Assembly (NCBI RefSeq): GCF_030272615.1
Contig: NC_081413.1
Span: forward strand, 718,473,867 to 718,537,866
Reading direction: 5' to 3'
Origin: Cryptomeria japonica
Lineage: Eukaryota; Streptophyta; Pinopsida; Cupressales; Cupressaceae
Length of the DNA stretch: 64,000 nucleotides
The position numbers and the translations under genes were made by a program. Below are positions 44,441 to 55,963 of the stretch, piece by piece (positions within the stretch are counted from its first letter, which is position 1; each line of letters begins with the position of its first letter). The notes under the pieces were generated by a model that had not been told where the DNA came from, did not search any database, and worked only from the letters and a program-made list of their open reading frames with translations.

Positions 44441-45699
44441 AGAGAAGGAACTTGCTGCAAAAAATTGAAGACAAGGATGAATGGGTAATTGACAGTGGTT
44501 TTTCACATCATATGACTGGAGATAAAGGGAAGTTTCTATCTTTGCAAGAATTTGATGGTGGTCTAGTTAGATTTGGAGATGACAAAGCATGTATGATCGA
44601 AGAAAAAGGAACTATATCATTGGAAGGTAAGAACAATACTAAAAATGTTTATTATATTGAAGGTTTAAGACATAATATTTTGAGTGTAGGACAATTGGTA
44701 GATAAGGGATTTCAATTACAGTTCAAGGATGGAAAATGTAAAATCATTAACAGATCTGGTTTGGAGATTGCAATCGGTACACAGACAAAAGGTAACATAT
44801 TTTACTTGAACTCTGGTGAGAAGACACATTAATTTGATTACACAGATTGATGAGAGTTGGCTATGATATAAAAGATTGTGTCATGTGAATTTTGATTGCA
44901 TTGTAAAGATCAGTTCAACCAAGGCAGTTAGGGATATACCTAAGATTATGAAGCCCTATAATCCGGTATGTAAAGAATGTCAAATGGGAAAACACGTCAG
45001 AACCTATTTAATGAGTATACAAGATAAATCAAATGATGTTCTTGATCTTATTCATATTGATTTGTGTGGCCCTACTAGAGTTAAAAGTTTTCAAGGTGAT
45101 AGATATTTCATGCTAATAATTGATGATTACTCTAGAATGATGTGGGTTACTTTTTTAAAAGAAAAATTTGAAGCATTTGAAAATTTTAAAATCTTTAAGG
45201 CTAAAATGGAAACTGAAACATGATTGAATATTAAATGTTTGAGGTCAGTTCATGGTGGAGAATTCACATCCAATGAGTTTAATAACTTTTGTGAGAAGAA
45301 TGGTATAAGAAGACAATTTTCTGCTCCCCGAACACCTCAGGAGAATGGAGTTGTGGAAAGGAAGAACAAAACTATGATGATGGAAGCTAGTCTACCTTAT
45401 CTCTACTGGAGAGAAGCAATGAGCACAGTGGTTTATACATTCAACAGAGTACATATCAAAGGAGAAACTGGTAAGACACCTTATGAATTATGGTTTGGCA
45501 ATATACCTACAATCAAGTATTTCATAATTTTTGGTAGTAAATGTTATATTAGGAGAGATGATATCATTGGAAAATTTGATCCTAGATGTGATGAGGACAT
45601 ATTTCTTGGTAATTCTAATGAAAGCAAGGGATATAAATGTTATAACAAGAGATTGCAGAGAATTGTGGAGAGTACTTATGTTAAACTAGATGAGCTAAA
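44441..45699 (+). pseudogene. B protease and integrase
   Basis: Protease motif VIDSGFSHHMTGD near 44490 (Cys changed to Phe after the catalytic DSG). LRHNILSVGQLVDKG follows. The integrase starts with MCHVNFDCIVKISS (44876; family has LCH), then LDLIHIDLCGPTRVKS, DDYSRMMWVTF, HGGEFTS and APRTPQENGVVERKN (about 45320), which keeps the catalytic Glu region. The Asp of SDxGGEF has become His (SVHGGEF). Frames change twice. It ends at the insertion of C. Confidence 0.85.
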
Positions 45700-46404
45700 T
45701 GTTGGCAAATGCACACTCCAATGAGAAATTGTAGGTGATTGAAGGTATTGTCATTGATGGCAACCTTACAACCAGTAGGCACCAGCACTGGCAAACTCAA
45801 CACCGACACACAGATCATCGGCACCGAAAAAGATTGATCATCGACACCATGACTGACAGGAATTTTGTTTAAATGTATTTTGTATTTAATTGTAAAATAT
45901 TTTGTAAGCCGACTTGGTGGATTGTAATATGACTCATATAAGTATGAGATCATTATAGATAATTTGAAAGTGATAGATGGAAGGATTAATGCAGACCTAA
46001 TATGCGAATTATAAGGCAAATATTGGATAAGGGTTTATGTATGTAGCAGAGCTTAAACCAGTAATGAATCTAGCATAGTAGATGCTGATATGAAGCAGTA
46101 CAAGGCATTGGATTTGTATAATCCATTTTTGTAAGTCAGTTAGACTTCTTTTGTAACTAAGCAGTCAACTCTAGGCACTTGGCCTTCCTGCATGTGCAGG
46201 CCCTTATTGTAAACAGTAATATTCCCTTATTGGTCAGTAAGTGAATATTGTGGGTCACAAATCCCACCGAGGTTTTTCCCACACCGGGTTTCCTCATTAA
46301 AAATACTGTGTTATGGTGTGTCTCTTATGTTGTGGTTATTACTTTTATTTACTACATTTTTTTTGGTTTTTTAGTACAGAGTTTTGATATGCTTTTCATG
46401 TTAT
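45700..46404 (+). repeat. C 5' LTR, left part
   Basis: Starts TGTTGGCAAATGC inside the B polyprotein region and runs to the T2 insertion site. The remainder is at 55964-56040. Together they make about 777 bases, close to the Y LTR (796), and share phrases such as ATTGTCATTGATGGCAACC. CCTGCATGTGCAGG lies at 46187-46200. Confidence 0.85.
46400..46404 (+). other. Target-site duplication of T2, left copy
   Basis: GTTAT here and TTTAT at 55964-55968: four of five bases match. Both flanks belong to one LTR of C, which independently confirms the insertion. Confidence 0.7.
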
Positions 46405-47712
46405 TGTAGCATAGGAAATTAGAAATCATCACAAACATTATAAACATACTAATCATTAGCTCAATCACGAAACTAAAATGCAATGATCTATCCTAAACAC
46501 ACTCAATAGAGACATGAAAATTGAAACATTCAAAAAGATTATGCAAACCAGATGTAGATCTAAATGCTTCCTTCATGCAGCTCCATTGTTCTTCCTTCCT
46601 CTTCGAATAGTTTGGTTGTGGATCTCACCTACAAGTGCACACACATGATTGAAAGCAAGTAGGTAAGAAAATTGCTCAAAAGTACTCGAAGTGTGATTGA
46701 TTAGAAATTCGATAATCTGGTTAGGGGTTCAAAAATGCGATCAATTGGGGATCTTGATTGAAGAAAATCATCCAATTTATAGATAAATTGGAGAAAAGAC
46801 AAGATTAGCATGAAAATGAATCGAATGGAAATTCAAATCAAGAATACCAAAATTATGACATGTATATGACAAATTGCTATGCAAGGATTTATGACAAGAT
46901 ATGACAATTAATGACAAATTGCTATGCAAAATTTGATTGATTGATAATTTATGACAATTTATGACAAATTTCTATGTCAAGAATTGACTGATTGTCAATT
47001 ATGACAAATTATGACAAATTTCTATGTCATTCCCATGAAATTAGGAGAAAAATAGGAGAGAATTGAAATTAGGAAATAGAAAATTAGAAAAATAGAAAAT
47101 TGATGAAAATTAGGAAATTAAGTGAATTAATTAATAATTTTTCATTTATTAATTAATTCACAAAGAGAGGAATTATTAGCCAATTAAATGAACATTTAAT
47201 TGTGATGAGAAGACTTAGGATAAATAATTAATTTATTAATCCTAGAGAGAGAAATGACAAACAAGGTTAAATGATTAAATCATGAAACCCTAGAAGATGA
47301 ATTAGGTCTTGATGAAAGATAATTGACTCGATCATGATTTTGAATTGATAAATGACCAATGTGATAAATGATTTAATTGAGAAAATGCGCCAATTGACGA
47401 GGAACAATGACAAACTGATCCAAATTGACATGATTGAGAAGGACGACGATCGATGACAAATCGATCGCAAAATGACAAAATTGACAAGTTGATAAGGATC
47501 GACCGAAATCATGACTGAAGATTGCTATTGACAAGACCTAATTTGAAAGCGATAAATGAAGAACACAGAAGAAGGACTCGATGTTCACAAATGATAAAAA
47601 CCAAGTGCGTGACATAGGAGAAATGTTAATGTGATGCAAAAACCTAAAATGAGGCAATGTGCAAATGTTAAAGTATGACTCCGCAAGCGTTGACCATTTT
47701 TAGGTGTCTACA
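46405..47712 (-). repeat. T2 3' LTR
   Basis: Plus-strand start TGTAGCATAGG, end GGTGTCTACA; in the element sense TGTAGACACC...CTATGCTACA. It contains repeated TATGACAAATT phrases (46855-47030). It is flanked inside by the PPT. Confidence 0.95.
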
Positions 47713-47726
47713 TTTTGCCCCTCTTT
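47713..47726 (-). promoter_or_regulatory. T2 polypurine tract
   Basis: In the element sense AAAGAGGGGCAAAA directly precedes the LTR. T1 has a changed version at 10390-10403. Confidence 0.85.
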
Positions 47727-49771
47727 GAGACAATGTGATTTTAAGCGTTGTTTCAAAGAACAATAATGAAAATGCCCCAGACAATGACAATGATATATGC
47801 ATGCCCCCTCGAGGAATTGGCCGGAAACATGAGGAAAAGAGGCCAATTGATCGATAAAAATGATAGAAAATGATAGGAGCAAAGAGACTGACAATCGGAG
47901 ATCGGAAGAAATGTTAGTAAGAAGAAATGAGACAAAAAACAGTTAGAGACGAAGAAAAACTTTCTTTCACTAATGCACTTTGTAGGTGAGATCCTTTATT
48001 TAATGTAGCAAAATGGAGGCAGGCATCATGGCATTGAAGGCCAGAGCTGAAATGCAACCCTTTTTGCAAAAGACAGACACCTCGCAGATAAACAACAATC
48101 ACAACAAAAAAAGAAAGGGACCATGATCCATCCCGGTCACTCTAAATCACTCAGTGACACCATCAAGCAACATAGGAACATGATTGAAGATAAATCAATA
48201 AAAAGATAAGATGCACAAATTCCAACAAATCAAACAAACATCTTGATCTTCATTGTCAAAAGTTGAAAGTGCTGATAGGATGATCATGCTGTCTGGTTTC
48301 AGGGAATGCGGTACCCCGTCTAAGACAGGACATAGTCTGGTTTCGAGTATACCACACCCTGTATAAGACCCATGATAGTGTGCCAAGGATGAATTGATTT
48401 TGAGGTTGATGTTCGATTGATATGACAATTTTGATCAGTTTGAATGTCTGGTTTAATTGAAAAAGTTCATCTGTTTACACATGATATCATTAAAAGTGTA
48501 GTGTGTGATTGTGTGTCGTTGGATGTATACTCGGTGAGCTGTCTATGCACAGAGGATATTTATTGCAAAATGCTTGTTTTTGGATTTGGTTTTTTGCTTT
48601 TTTTACAATTTTTTTGTGTTCATTTTTTCAGGACTTTATTTGACTTTTTAGGGATTTTTTCAGGACATTTTGCAATTTTTTAGAGATTTTTTTCAGGCCA
48701 TTTTTAAATTTTTTTTGAATTATTTCAGGACATTTTTTAATTTTTATGATTTTTTCAGGACATTTTTCAATTTTCATGAATTTTTTAAGGACATTATTTG
48801 ATTTTTTTTTATTTTGCCCCTAGTGTCTAGCAAGGCAACGAATATGACAGGTGAATAAATAGGCTTTCTGAAGTGATGGTGGATAGAGGGAAGACAAAGG
48901 CCTTTTATTATGGAGACAATGCGGATGCAATTTTCAAGGGCTATTGCATGATGGGACAGGAGACTGGATATGACAATGTAAAGCAGGAACATGGCATGAG
49001 GGACATGTCAAGAGGCTTTTGAAACTATGTTTTGCATTTCGCGTCCTTATGTTAGATCAAGATCAAGGAATGAAAAAGAGTGTATGGATAGTGATAAGAT
49101 ATGGAAAGGATAAGCAAGACCAAGAATGGATAAGGGACATGGACTAAAGGTCGGGATAGGATATGGGATAATGGTAGAAAGTTGCAATAAGCCAGGGAAT
49201 ATGGATGAAAGGTTGTAATAAGCAAATGGATAAATGACCAAAAGCTATGATGGACTAAAAGCTGCAAACAAGATGCGTGATGCTCATGATGATTCTCAGC
49301 CTTGTCAAGATCAAAGGTGGAAAGAGGAAATGGACATGAGGGACAATAGGATAATGGAGGTAGTGACAAGGGTTTGATAGGATAATGAAGGGCAATAGGA
49401 TACGAAGGAGGAAACAATGAAGGACAAAAGGATATGATAGGATAAAACCTGCCCCCAAGTGTGGTGTGCAAGAAGTTCATAAATTACGCATGACGCCTGT
49501 TTGCCAGGTTTTCACCAGTGGACGAATTATTTTTCTTTATTGTTTTTTTCTTTTCTTTTCTTTTTTTCACTTTTTTTTTTGAATTTTTTTTTTTGAATTT
49601 TGACTTTTTCAATAGAAGATGGACACATGATAGGGGATGGAAGAAGGACTTAAGCATCTTTTTTGTTTGGATAGTAGCCTTGAAATAAATGGACCATGAC
49701 CTTTTAAAAGTATGCTCAAAGATGTTGGTAGGATAAGGACATTGAAAATGAGATGAAACTAAGGCAAGGAT
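47727..49771 (-). other. T2 3' untranslated region shared with T1
   Basis: The region parallels T1 5911-7348 and 10211-10403 without the PMD cassette; the two T1 flanks meet here at 47904/47905. It includes the TTTTTCAGGACATTTT repeat array (48625-48815), the block with GGTTTCGAGTATACCACACC (48336-48355), and the CTGGTGAAAACCTGGCAA phrase followed by a T/C-rich (purine in element sense) tract (49500-49600). The small ORFs are chance frames. Confidence 0.8.
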
Positions 49772-52605
49772 TTATGCAAAGGATTGGATGGAAGGATGGA
49801 AAACATGCATTGGATAATGGATAGGGTATTGGAAGAACTGGGCTTCAGTGGATGGAAATGAAGGCAATATCAACATTGGCACACACCTTGAGGGGTGATG
49901 GACTGATGGAGGAAGAGTGGGTTTTGGATATGGAGATTTTGATGAAGGAATAGCTATAGATTTTGGGACATAAGGGCCCAAAACGGATGAAGAAGGTGAT
50001 GGAGGAACAAATTTGAGAGGTTTGGATGGAGGAATAGCAATTTTGGATGCCAAGTTGGATTTTTCTTTTTGTGCTTCAAGAAGCTGCTTAGGGATCCACA
50101 TGGTTTTTGATTTTTCATGCATTTGTGGTTCCTTGGAGTACATTGCTTGCATGAGGGATTTAGGAACCCATATGTATTTTGAATTTTGTTTTTGAGCAAT
50201 GGGCCTTTGTGACCTTTTGGATTTTTCCTTTTCTTTATAGATCAAATTTTTCTTTGTTTTGACATGTTGATTATATTGGACATGTTGATCCTTGAATACA
50301 TGCGTATTTCTAGACTTATGACTTTTATACTTCGCATCCAAATTGCTTGGAGGGGGAAAGGAATGCATGGATGGATATGAATGAAATGGAATTCTTTTGG
50401 ATGGATGGAATTTACTCAACAATGTGTGCCTTTGCTGACCTTGCATAGAGGACGAAGGGATATAAGGACTTAAGATGGATGGAAGGTATGATGGGGAAGG
50501 TGTATGTTTGGATTTTGATGGAGGGATACCAACGTCTTGAGGAATTTCACTGAGGCCAGGACCCTTAATATTTTGTTTCACATGAAGGGATTCTTGCTTA
50601 TGGAGATCTACTCCTTTGCCTTTATGAATATCTTGACTTGTAGGATACTCTTTTCTTTGGGAAGAAGACGCGAGTCCATTATGAGGTGGATATGATATGA
50701 GAGAAATAATGAGATCTTGAAGGGGATCGGATTTCACCAAAGTGGAAGAACCCATTATGCATGTCGAGGGTTCATGAACATCTTGCACTGACACGTTAGA
50801 ATCATGAGGGAGATTAGGATCATGAGGGGGAATAGGATTGTGTAGTGGACATGGTTCAATGATAGGCTCTTAAAGAGATGGAATGGGAGAAATAATGGGA
50901 CCATCAAAAGAAATGAGATCTTGGAGTGTGTATGGAGGATTAAGACAAGGAGATGGAGGAACAAAAGGATCTTGTGGAGGATCTAAAGGAATGATAGGGT
51001 CTTGTGTTGGAAATGAATTTGGAAGGATACTTTGATCTTGACAAGGAGGAAGATCATTGGATTCCTCTTTAAAGGTGCTTTGCTCTTAACTTTCAATGGG
51101 ATCATCCAAAAGGATGGAAGGGATATCTTGATCTTTCTTAGGAAGTGGAATGTCAATGGAATTGAAAGGACATTGTGTTCATGAAATGGAAGGGGATCGT
51201 TTGGGATTGGATGAACTGGGATATCTTGATCTTGCTTGGGGAATGGAGTGTCAATAGGACTTTGGATAGGATGGACAAGAGTAGGGGAATTGTCATGAGT
51301 GTCTGGGGAAATGGGATCTTGGTCAACAATTGGATGAGATGATAAGGTTTCAAGATCTTGATCTTGATCTATTTCAAGACACATTTTTGCATGCTCTAAA
51401 TTATCCTCTTGACATGGGGTTGGACTTTGGATATGCATGGAGGATTCTGACAAGGTATCAATGCTTTCGCACGAAGGGGATGCACTTTGAACATTTGTGA
51501 TGGATTCTGACAAGGAATCAATGCTTGAACATGAGGAAGAAGGACTTCGAATGGGGTCGTCTAAAATAGGTAATGGCAATAAAGTGCATGGTGGCATTGG
51601 GTCTTGTATTTCTAAAACATGACAAGGATGTGCATCATGAATTGGATTATCGTGGCAATCAATTATGGATAGCCCTTGGCTAATTGCATCCTTGGGTGTA
51701 TTGTTTGATGAGGACAATATAGAAGGTTCTTGTGAAACTTCTAAAGGTGTAGGGATAGATGCCACTGGAGAGTCAATTTGTTTGCGGGGGGATGAGGCAT
51801 TGCTAGACATAAATGTATTATCTTGATCTTCCTCAAAGAACTCACTTGGTAATTTCCTTAAGATCATTGCAATAAAGCCACCTTTCTTTCGAGGTTTTGA
51901 CATGGTTGTATCTGGAATTTGAACTTGTTTGGAAAGGACATGGTTCTGGTCTGATGTCATGTTTTGATATTGGACTTGGTTCAATTGTTCTAAAATGTTT
52001 GAAACTTGGGTTGGTGTGTGCTGCAACCTTTGTTTTTGAATGTTTGGTTTTGGTTGTTGACATTGTATAGTTGGTTGGACATATTGTTGAAATTGGACAA
52101 TTGGTTGTATTGGTTGTATATGTTGAACAATTGGTTGAACCATTGGTTGTATTGGTTGAAAACTAGATTGATAGTAAACACCTTCTTGTTCTTGTTGCGA
52201 AGGCACATAATGTTGAAATTGATGTTGTCTCTTTTCTCGAAATTGTTTCATCATCTCTATTTGGGAGAGGAGAGCTGGTATGTCTGATCGTTCAAGAAGA
52301 GATCTTACATCAATTGGCTCAATCTTTGGATTTTGACCTGGAAATTTTTGAAACATTTTGGACATTTGTGATCTATTCTTCTCAATGTTTTTCACTCTTT
52401 GTTCCAATATCTCCTCTTCTTGAGCTAGTTTCTCCTCCAGTTTTTGTATTTGGACATTTGTTTCATCATAAAAAGTTTGATCAATGTTGCTTTGTTGTTG
52501 GGTTGGATAGAATTGTGATTGCATTGTTGGTTGATATGTCAAACTTTGTTGCATCATTGGTGCTTGGAACCTTGTTTCAATAGACATGTCACTATGCAAG
52601 TGCAA
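49772..52605 (-). pseudogene. T2 long novel ORF (about 945 codons, nearly intact)
   Basis: The frame opens at ATG 52605 (MHLHSDMSIETRF) and runs 540 codons. Near 51170 a one-base shift moves the true frame by one; it then continues past TAA at 51088-51086 and 50872-50870 to the stop at 49772. The N-terminal fifth has a coiled-coil-like stretch (KLEEKLAQEEEILEQRV, about residues 55-85). Then come a Gln/Pro-rich part with repeated QPIQP, a Ser-rich part with duplicated SIDSLSES/SIDTLSES, Asp/Pro-rich repeats (PKQDQDIP, PKKDQDIP) and a basic C-terminal part with WVPKSLMQAM and WIPKQLLEAQ. No zinc knuckle or enzyme motif is seen. It occupies the place of gag-pol. Function is unknown; a gag-like or RNA-binding role is only a guess. 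Confidence 0.7.
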
Positions 52606-54429
52606 TATTTTTGGAATTTTTCAAATATAATATATGATATGCAACTAAATGCAAACTAAATAGATGAAAATGCAACCTATGGCAAGAATGCAACCTATGT
52701 TTTTGGTTGTTTTTGAAGATTTTGAAAAACTTTTGGAATGAAAATCTAAAAGAGACCCTTAGGAAATTGAAATGATGTCTAGACCTCAAAGGACAAAAGG
52801 ACCAAGTGACAAAAGGACAAATGACAAAGGCTCCCCTATATGCTTGGATACTAAGCTAGGTTTGACCAAATGACAATAATGACATAAAGAGAAAAGGCTT
52901 GATAAGGTCTAGACTTCTTAACAATGACTTAGGGTTTATCAAGATTTGGATTACTCAAGTATGACAAAACCTAGTTTTGGCACTATATGCAAAGGGAAAA
53001 TCACTATGCAAATAACCCTAATATGATATGATAATGACCTAAACTTAATAAAGAGACCTAGGGTATGCAAATATGAATGTATGACAATGGTATTACTCTA
53101 ATGCAAGAGGACACATGCAAATGGATGACCCTTATTGAAAAGAGTATGACTTAGGTGAAACCTAACCTTAGTACTTGACAATGAACTTTGGAAAATGCCA
53201 CCTAGGATGAATCTAAATGTAAGTGACATGAATGTTGAGACAAGATTTTGAACAATGTTTGACAATCATGTTTGAAAGTGTTTGAAGTTTGTTGAACTTT
53301 TGTTGGATGAATGTCTCTTGTGTTTAATCTTATGTTGGATCAATTTGTTTTGCTTTTGAAATGGGATGCAATTCAACTTTTGACAAGCAAAGACGACAAG
53401 ATATTTTAACATAGACTCAAGACAATCATGCTCATTCCCACATTTCTTATGGTAGGCAAGGACATTAGGTACTTGAGAGGTAGACTCATTATGGGATTCA
53501 AGGAGAATACATAGATGCTTGACCCCATGGGCTCCCCTCCATAGCACTCACTTCTCAGGGCAGCCAAGAATCAGTCCCCATGGAAATCTCCCCATGGCAA
53601 ACATAGTATCTCTTCCAAGTATCCAAACTTGTCCTTCTCAAGCAACTAGAAGGGTTTTTGGCCTCTTAAAACAAGGTGTTTAGTAAGGATTTCTGTTAAG
53701 CGTTACTCCTTGATGTCACGCAAGCGTGATTGAGACATTAAGCCCATCAAGATACCAAACAAATGTAGTCATGCAAGCATGATTTAGACCATGAGGTCCT
53801 ACTTAGATGTTGATATGAGAAAGAGTTCAAGGGTCATCACTTCCCAAGTAACTGCAATTCCCATGTAACCCTTCCTTCAAAGCTTTCGCCCATCAGGTAT
53901 TTGTTTATAGTGAGTTAGAATGCCAAGGTATTCTAGCCATACTCACTTTGGGTCATTCCCTTCTCATGATTATCACTTGCTTGCAAAAGCAAATGGTCGG
54001 GAAGGCAAGCCCTCTAAAGGAGACACACAATCAAAGACACGAGCATGGTATCGAAGATCTGGATTTCTGATTACGCTAAGAAGGATGAGAGCATACTCTC
54101 CTACTCCAATGTCACACTCATCAATCAAAGCAGAAACATGTTCATTCCAACCCATTTAGAAATCACTAGGTACCTAAAACATTAATGACAAACACCAAGT
54201 TTAGTTGTTTCTCCAAGGCAACTTGCAAAACCCAAGTTAGAAGTTTGAGGTGTTTATTCTTTGACTATCGATTCTGCATAAAACATGTTAGTAGTTTCAT
54301 TTGTTGTCTTTTCCATGCGTATGCCAAGATGCTTCATAGATAATTAGTACCAAAAACCAAAACACAGAAAATAGAATGCAAAAACAAGACAATTTTCAAG
54401 TAAAACACTGCATTTTTACCTCTGTTCTG

Positions 54430-54535
54430 GACTTTACACTGGCGCAGAAGTCATGACACAGGCACATAATGTCTTCAACACAGGCACAAGTTGCTTGACA
54501 CAGGCGCAGGTTGTCTCACACAGGCACAGAAGTCC
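54430..54535 (-). repeat. Five-copy tandem array, unit about 20-22 bases
   Basis: On the plus strand the units start ACACTGGCGCAG, ACACAGGCACAT, ACACAGGCACAA, ACACAGGCGCAG and ACACAGGCACAG. A related array lies in T1 at 9735-9865. Confidence 0.75.
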
Positions 54536-54632
54536 CCAGAAAGCCCTGCACTGCCCTATTTTTGGTTTTTTTGGCCAGCAAATCAACTTAAAAGCACTCA
54601 AAAACACAGTAAAGAGGTTAGATGGTTAGTGT

Positions 54633-54650
54633 TTCACATCGGGTTCACCA
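54633..54650 (-). promoter_or_regulatory. T2 primer-binding site, tRNA not identified
   Basis: In the element sense TGGTGAACCCGATGTGAA starts five bases after the LTR end. It begins with TGG as a PBS must (complement of CCA). It is not the initiator Met complement used by G and the copia elements. I cannot name the tRNA with confidence. Confidence 0.7.
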
Positions 54651-54655
54651 ATTAA

Positions 54656-55963
54656 TGTAGCATAGGAAATTAGAAATCATCACAAACATTATAAACATAC
54701 TAATCATTAGCTCAATCATGAAACTAAAATGCAATGATCTATCCTAAACACACTCAATAGAGACATGAAAATTGAAACATTCAAAAAGATTATGCAAACT
54801 AGATGTAGATCTAAATGCTTCCTTCATGCAGCTCCATTGTTCTTCTTTCCTCTTCAAATAGTTTGGTTGTGGATCTCACCTACAAGTGCACACACATGAT
54901 TGAAAGCAAGTAGGTAAGAAAATTGCTCAAAAGTACTCGAAGCGTGATTGATTAGAAATTCGATAATCTGGTTAGGGGTTCAAAAATGCGATCAATTGGG
55001 GATCTTGATTGAAGAAAATCATCCAATTTATAGATAAATTGGAGAAAAGATAAGATTAGCATGAAAATGATTCGAATGGAAATTCAAATCAAGAATAGCA
55101 AAGTTATGACATGTATATGACAAATTGCTATGCAAGGATTTATGACAAGATATGACAATTAATGACAAATTGCTATGCAAAATTTGATTGATTGATAATT
55201 TATGACAATTTATGACAAATTTCTATGTCAAGAATTGATTGATTGTCAATTATGACAAATTATGACAAATTTCTATGTCATTCCCATGAAATTAGGAGAA
55301 AAATAGGAGAGAATTGAAATTAGGAAATAGAAAATTAGAAAAATAGAAAATTGATGAAAATTAGGAAATTAAGTGAATTAATTAATAATTTTTCATTTAT
55401 TAATTAATTCACAAAGAGAGGAATTATTAGCCAATTAAATGAACATTTAATTGTGATGAGAAGACTTAGGATAAATAATTAATTTATTAATCCTAGAGAG
55501 AGAAATGACAAACAAGGTTAAATGATTAAATCATGAAACCCTAGAAGATGAATTAGGTCTTGATGAAAGATAATTGACTCGATCATGATTTTGAATTGAT
55601 AAATGACCAATGTGATAAATGATTTAATTGAGAAAATGCGCCAATTGATGAGGAACAATGACAAATTGATCCAAATTGACATGATTGAGAAGGATGACGA
55701 TCAATGACAAATCGATCGCAAAATGACAAAATTGACAAGTTGATAAGGATCGACCAAAATCATGACTGAAGATTGCTATCGACAAGACCTAATTTGAAAG
55801 CGATAAATGAAGAACATAGAAGAAGGACTCGATGTTCATAAATGATAAAAACCAAGTGCGTGACATAGGAGAAATGTTAATGCGATGCAAAAACCTAAAA
55901 TGAGGCAATGCGCAAATGTTAAAGTATGACTCCGCAAGCGTTGACCATTTTTAGGTGTCTACA
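54656..55963 (-). repeat. T2 5' LTR
   Basis: It is the partner of 46405-47712 with the same length. Plus-strand start TGTAGCATAGG, end GGTGTCTACA. Differences from the partner include CACGA/CATGA, CTTCG/CTTCA and GACGA/GATGA, mostly C/T or G/A. Confidence 0.95.

Larger units (their letters stand above)
42011..45699 (+). mobile_element. B: Ty1/copia retrotransposon, 5' part up to insertion of C
   Basis: 5' LTR, PBS, gag, protease and integrase are present in plus orientation. At 45700 the LTR of C begins, within the region after integrase. RT, RNase H and the 3' LTR of B are not seen; they would lie beyond C, right of the window. The proteins are close relatives of those of A and are often better preserved. 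Confidence 0.85.
52606..54655 (-). other. T2 5' leader
   Basis: Two kilobases between the PBS and the ORF start lack a credible gene. The minus frames at 53547-53266 and 54155-53973 have no recognisable motif. The part next to the PBS holds the five-copy 20-base array. The part near 52800-53200 has dispersed ATGACAA and AGGACAAA phrases. A long leader is usual for Tat-type elements and may hold packaging signals. Confidence 0.55.
46405..55963 (-). mobile_element. T2: pol-less Tat-family LTR element with a novel ORF
   Basis: LTRs of exactly 1308 bases each flank 6943 internal bases. From the 5' side (right) come the PBS, a 2 kb leader, one long uncharacterised ORF (52605-49772), and a 3' region shared with T1. 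No protease, RT, RNase H or integrase motif is present on either strand. The LTRs differ at about 20 sites, nearly all transitions, with no indel, so this is a comparatively young insertion. It probably used enzymes of an autonomous relative such as T1. Confidence 0.9.

Noticed and set aside
49047-49480. Pro/Ser/Leu-rich minus-strand ORFs
   Set aside because: They fall in the shared T1/T2 3' region and derive from repeated AAGGATA/GGGATA phrases; the T1 counterpart is not open.
52006-52583. Plus-strand ORFs opposite the T2 protein
   Set aside because: They are shadows of the Gln-rich part of the minus-strand ORF.
53266-53547. Minus-strand ORF of 93 codons in the T2 leader
   Set aside because: No motif, no conserved frame, and it lies in an untranslated leader.
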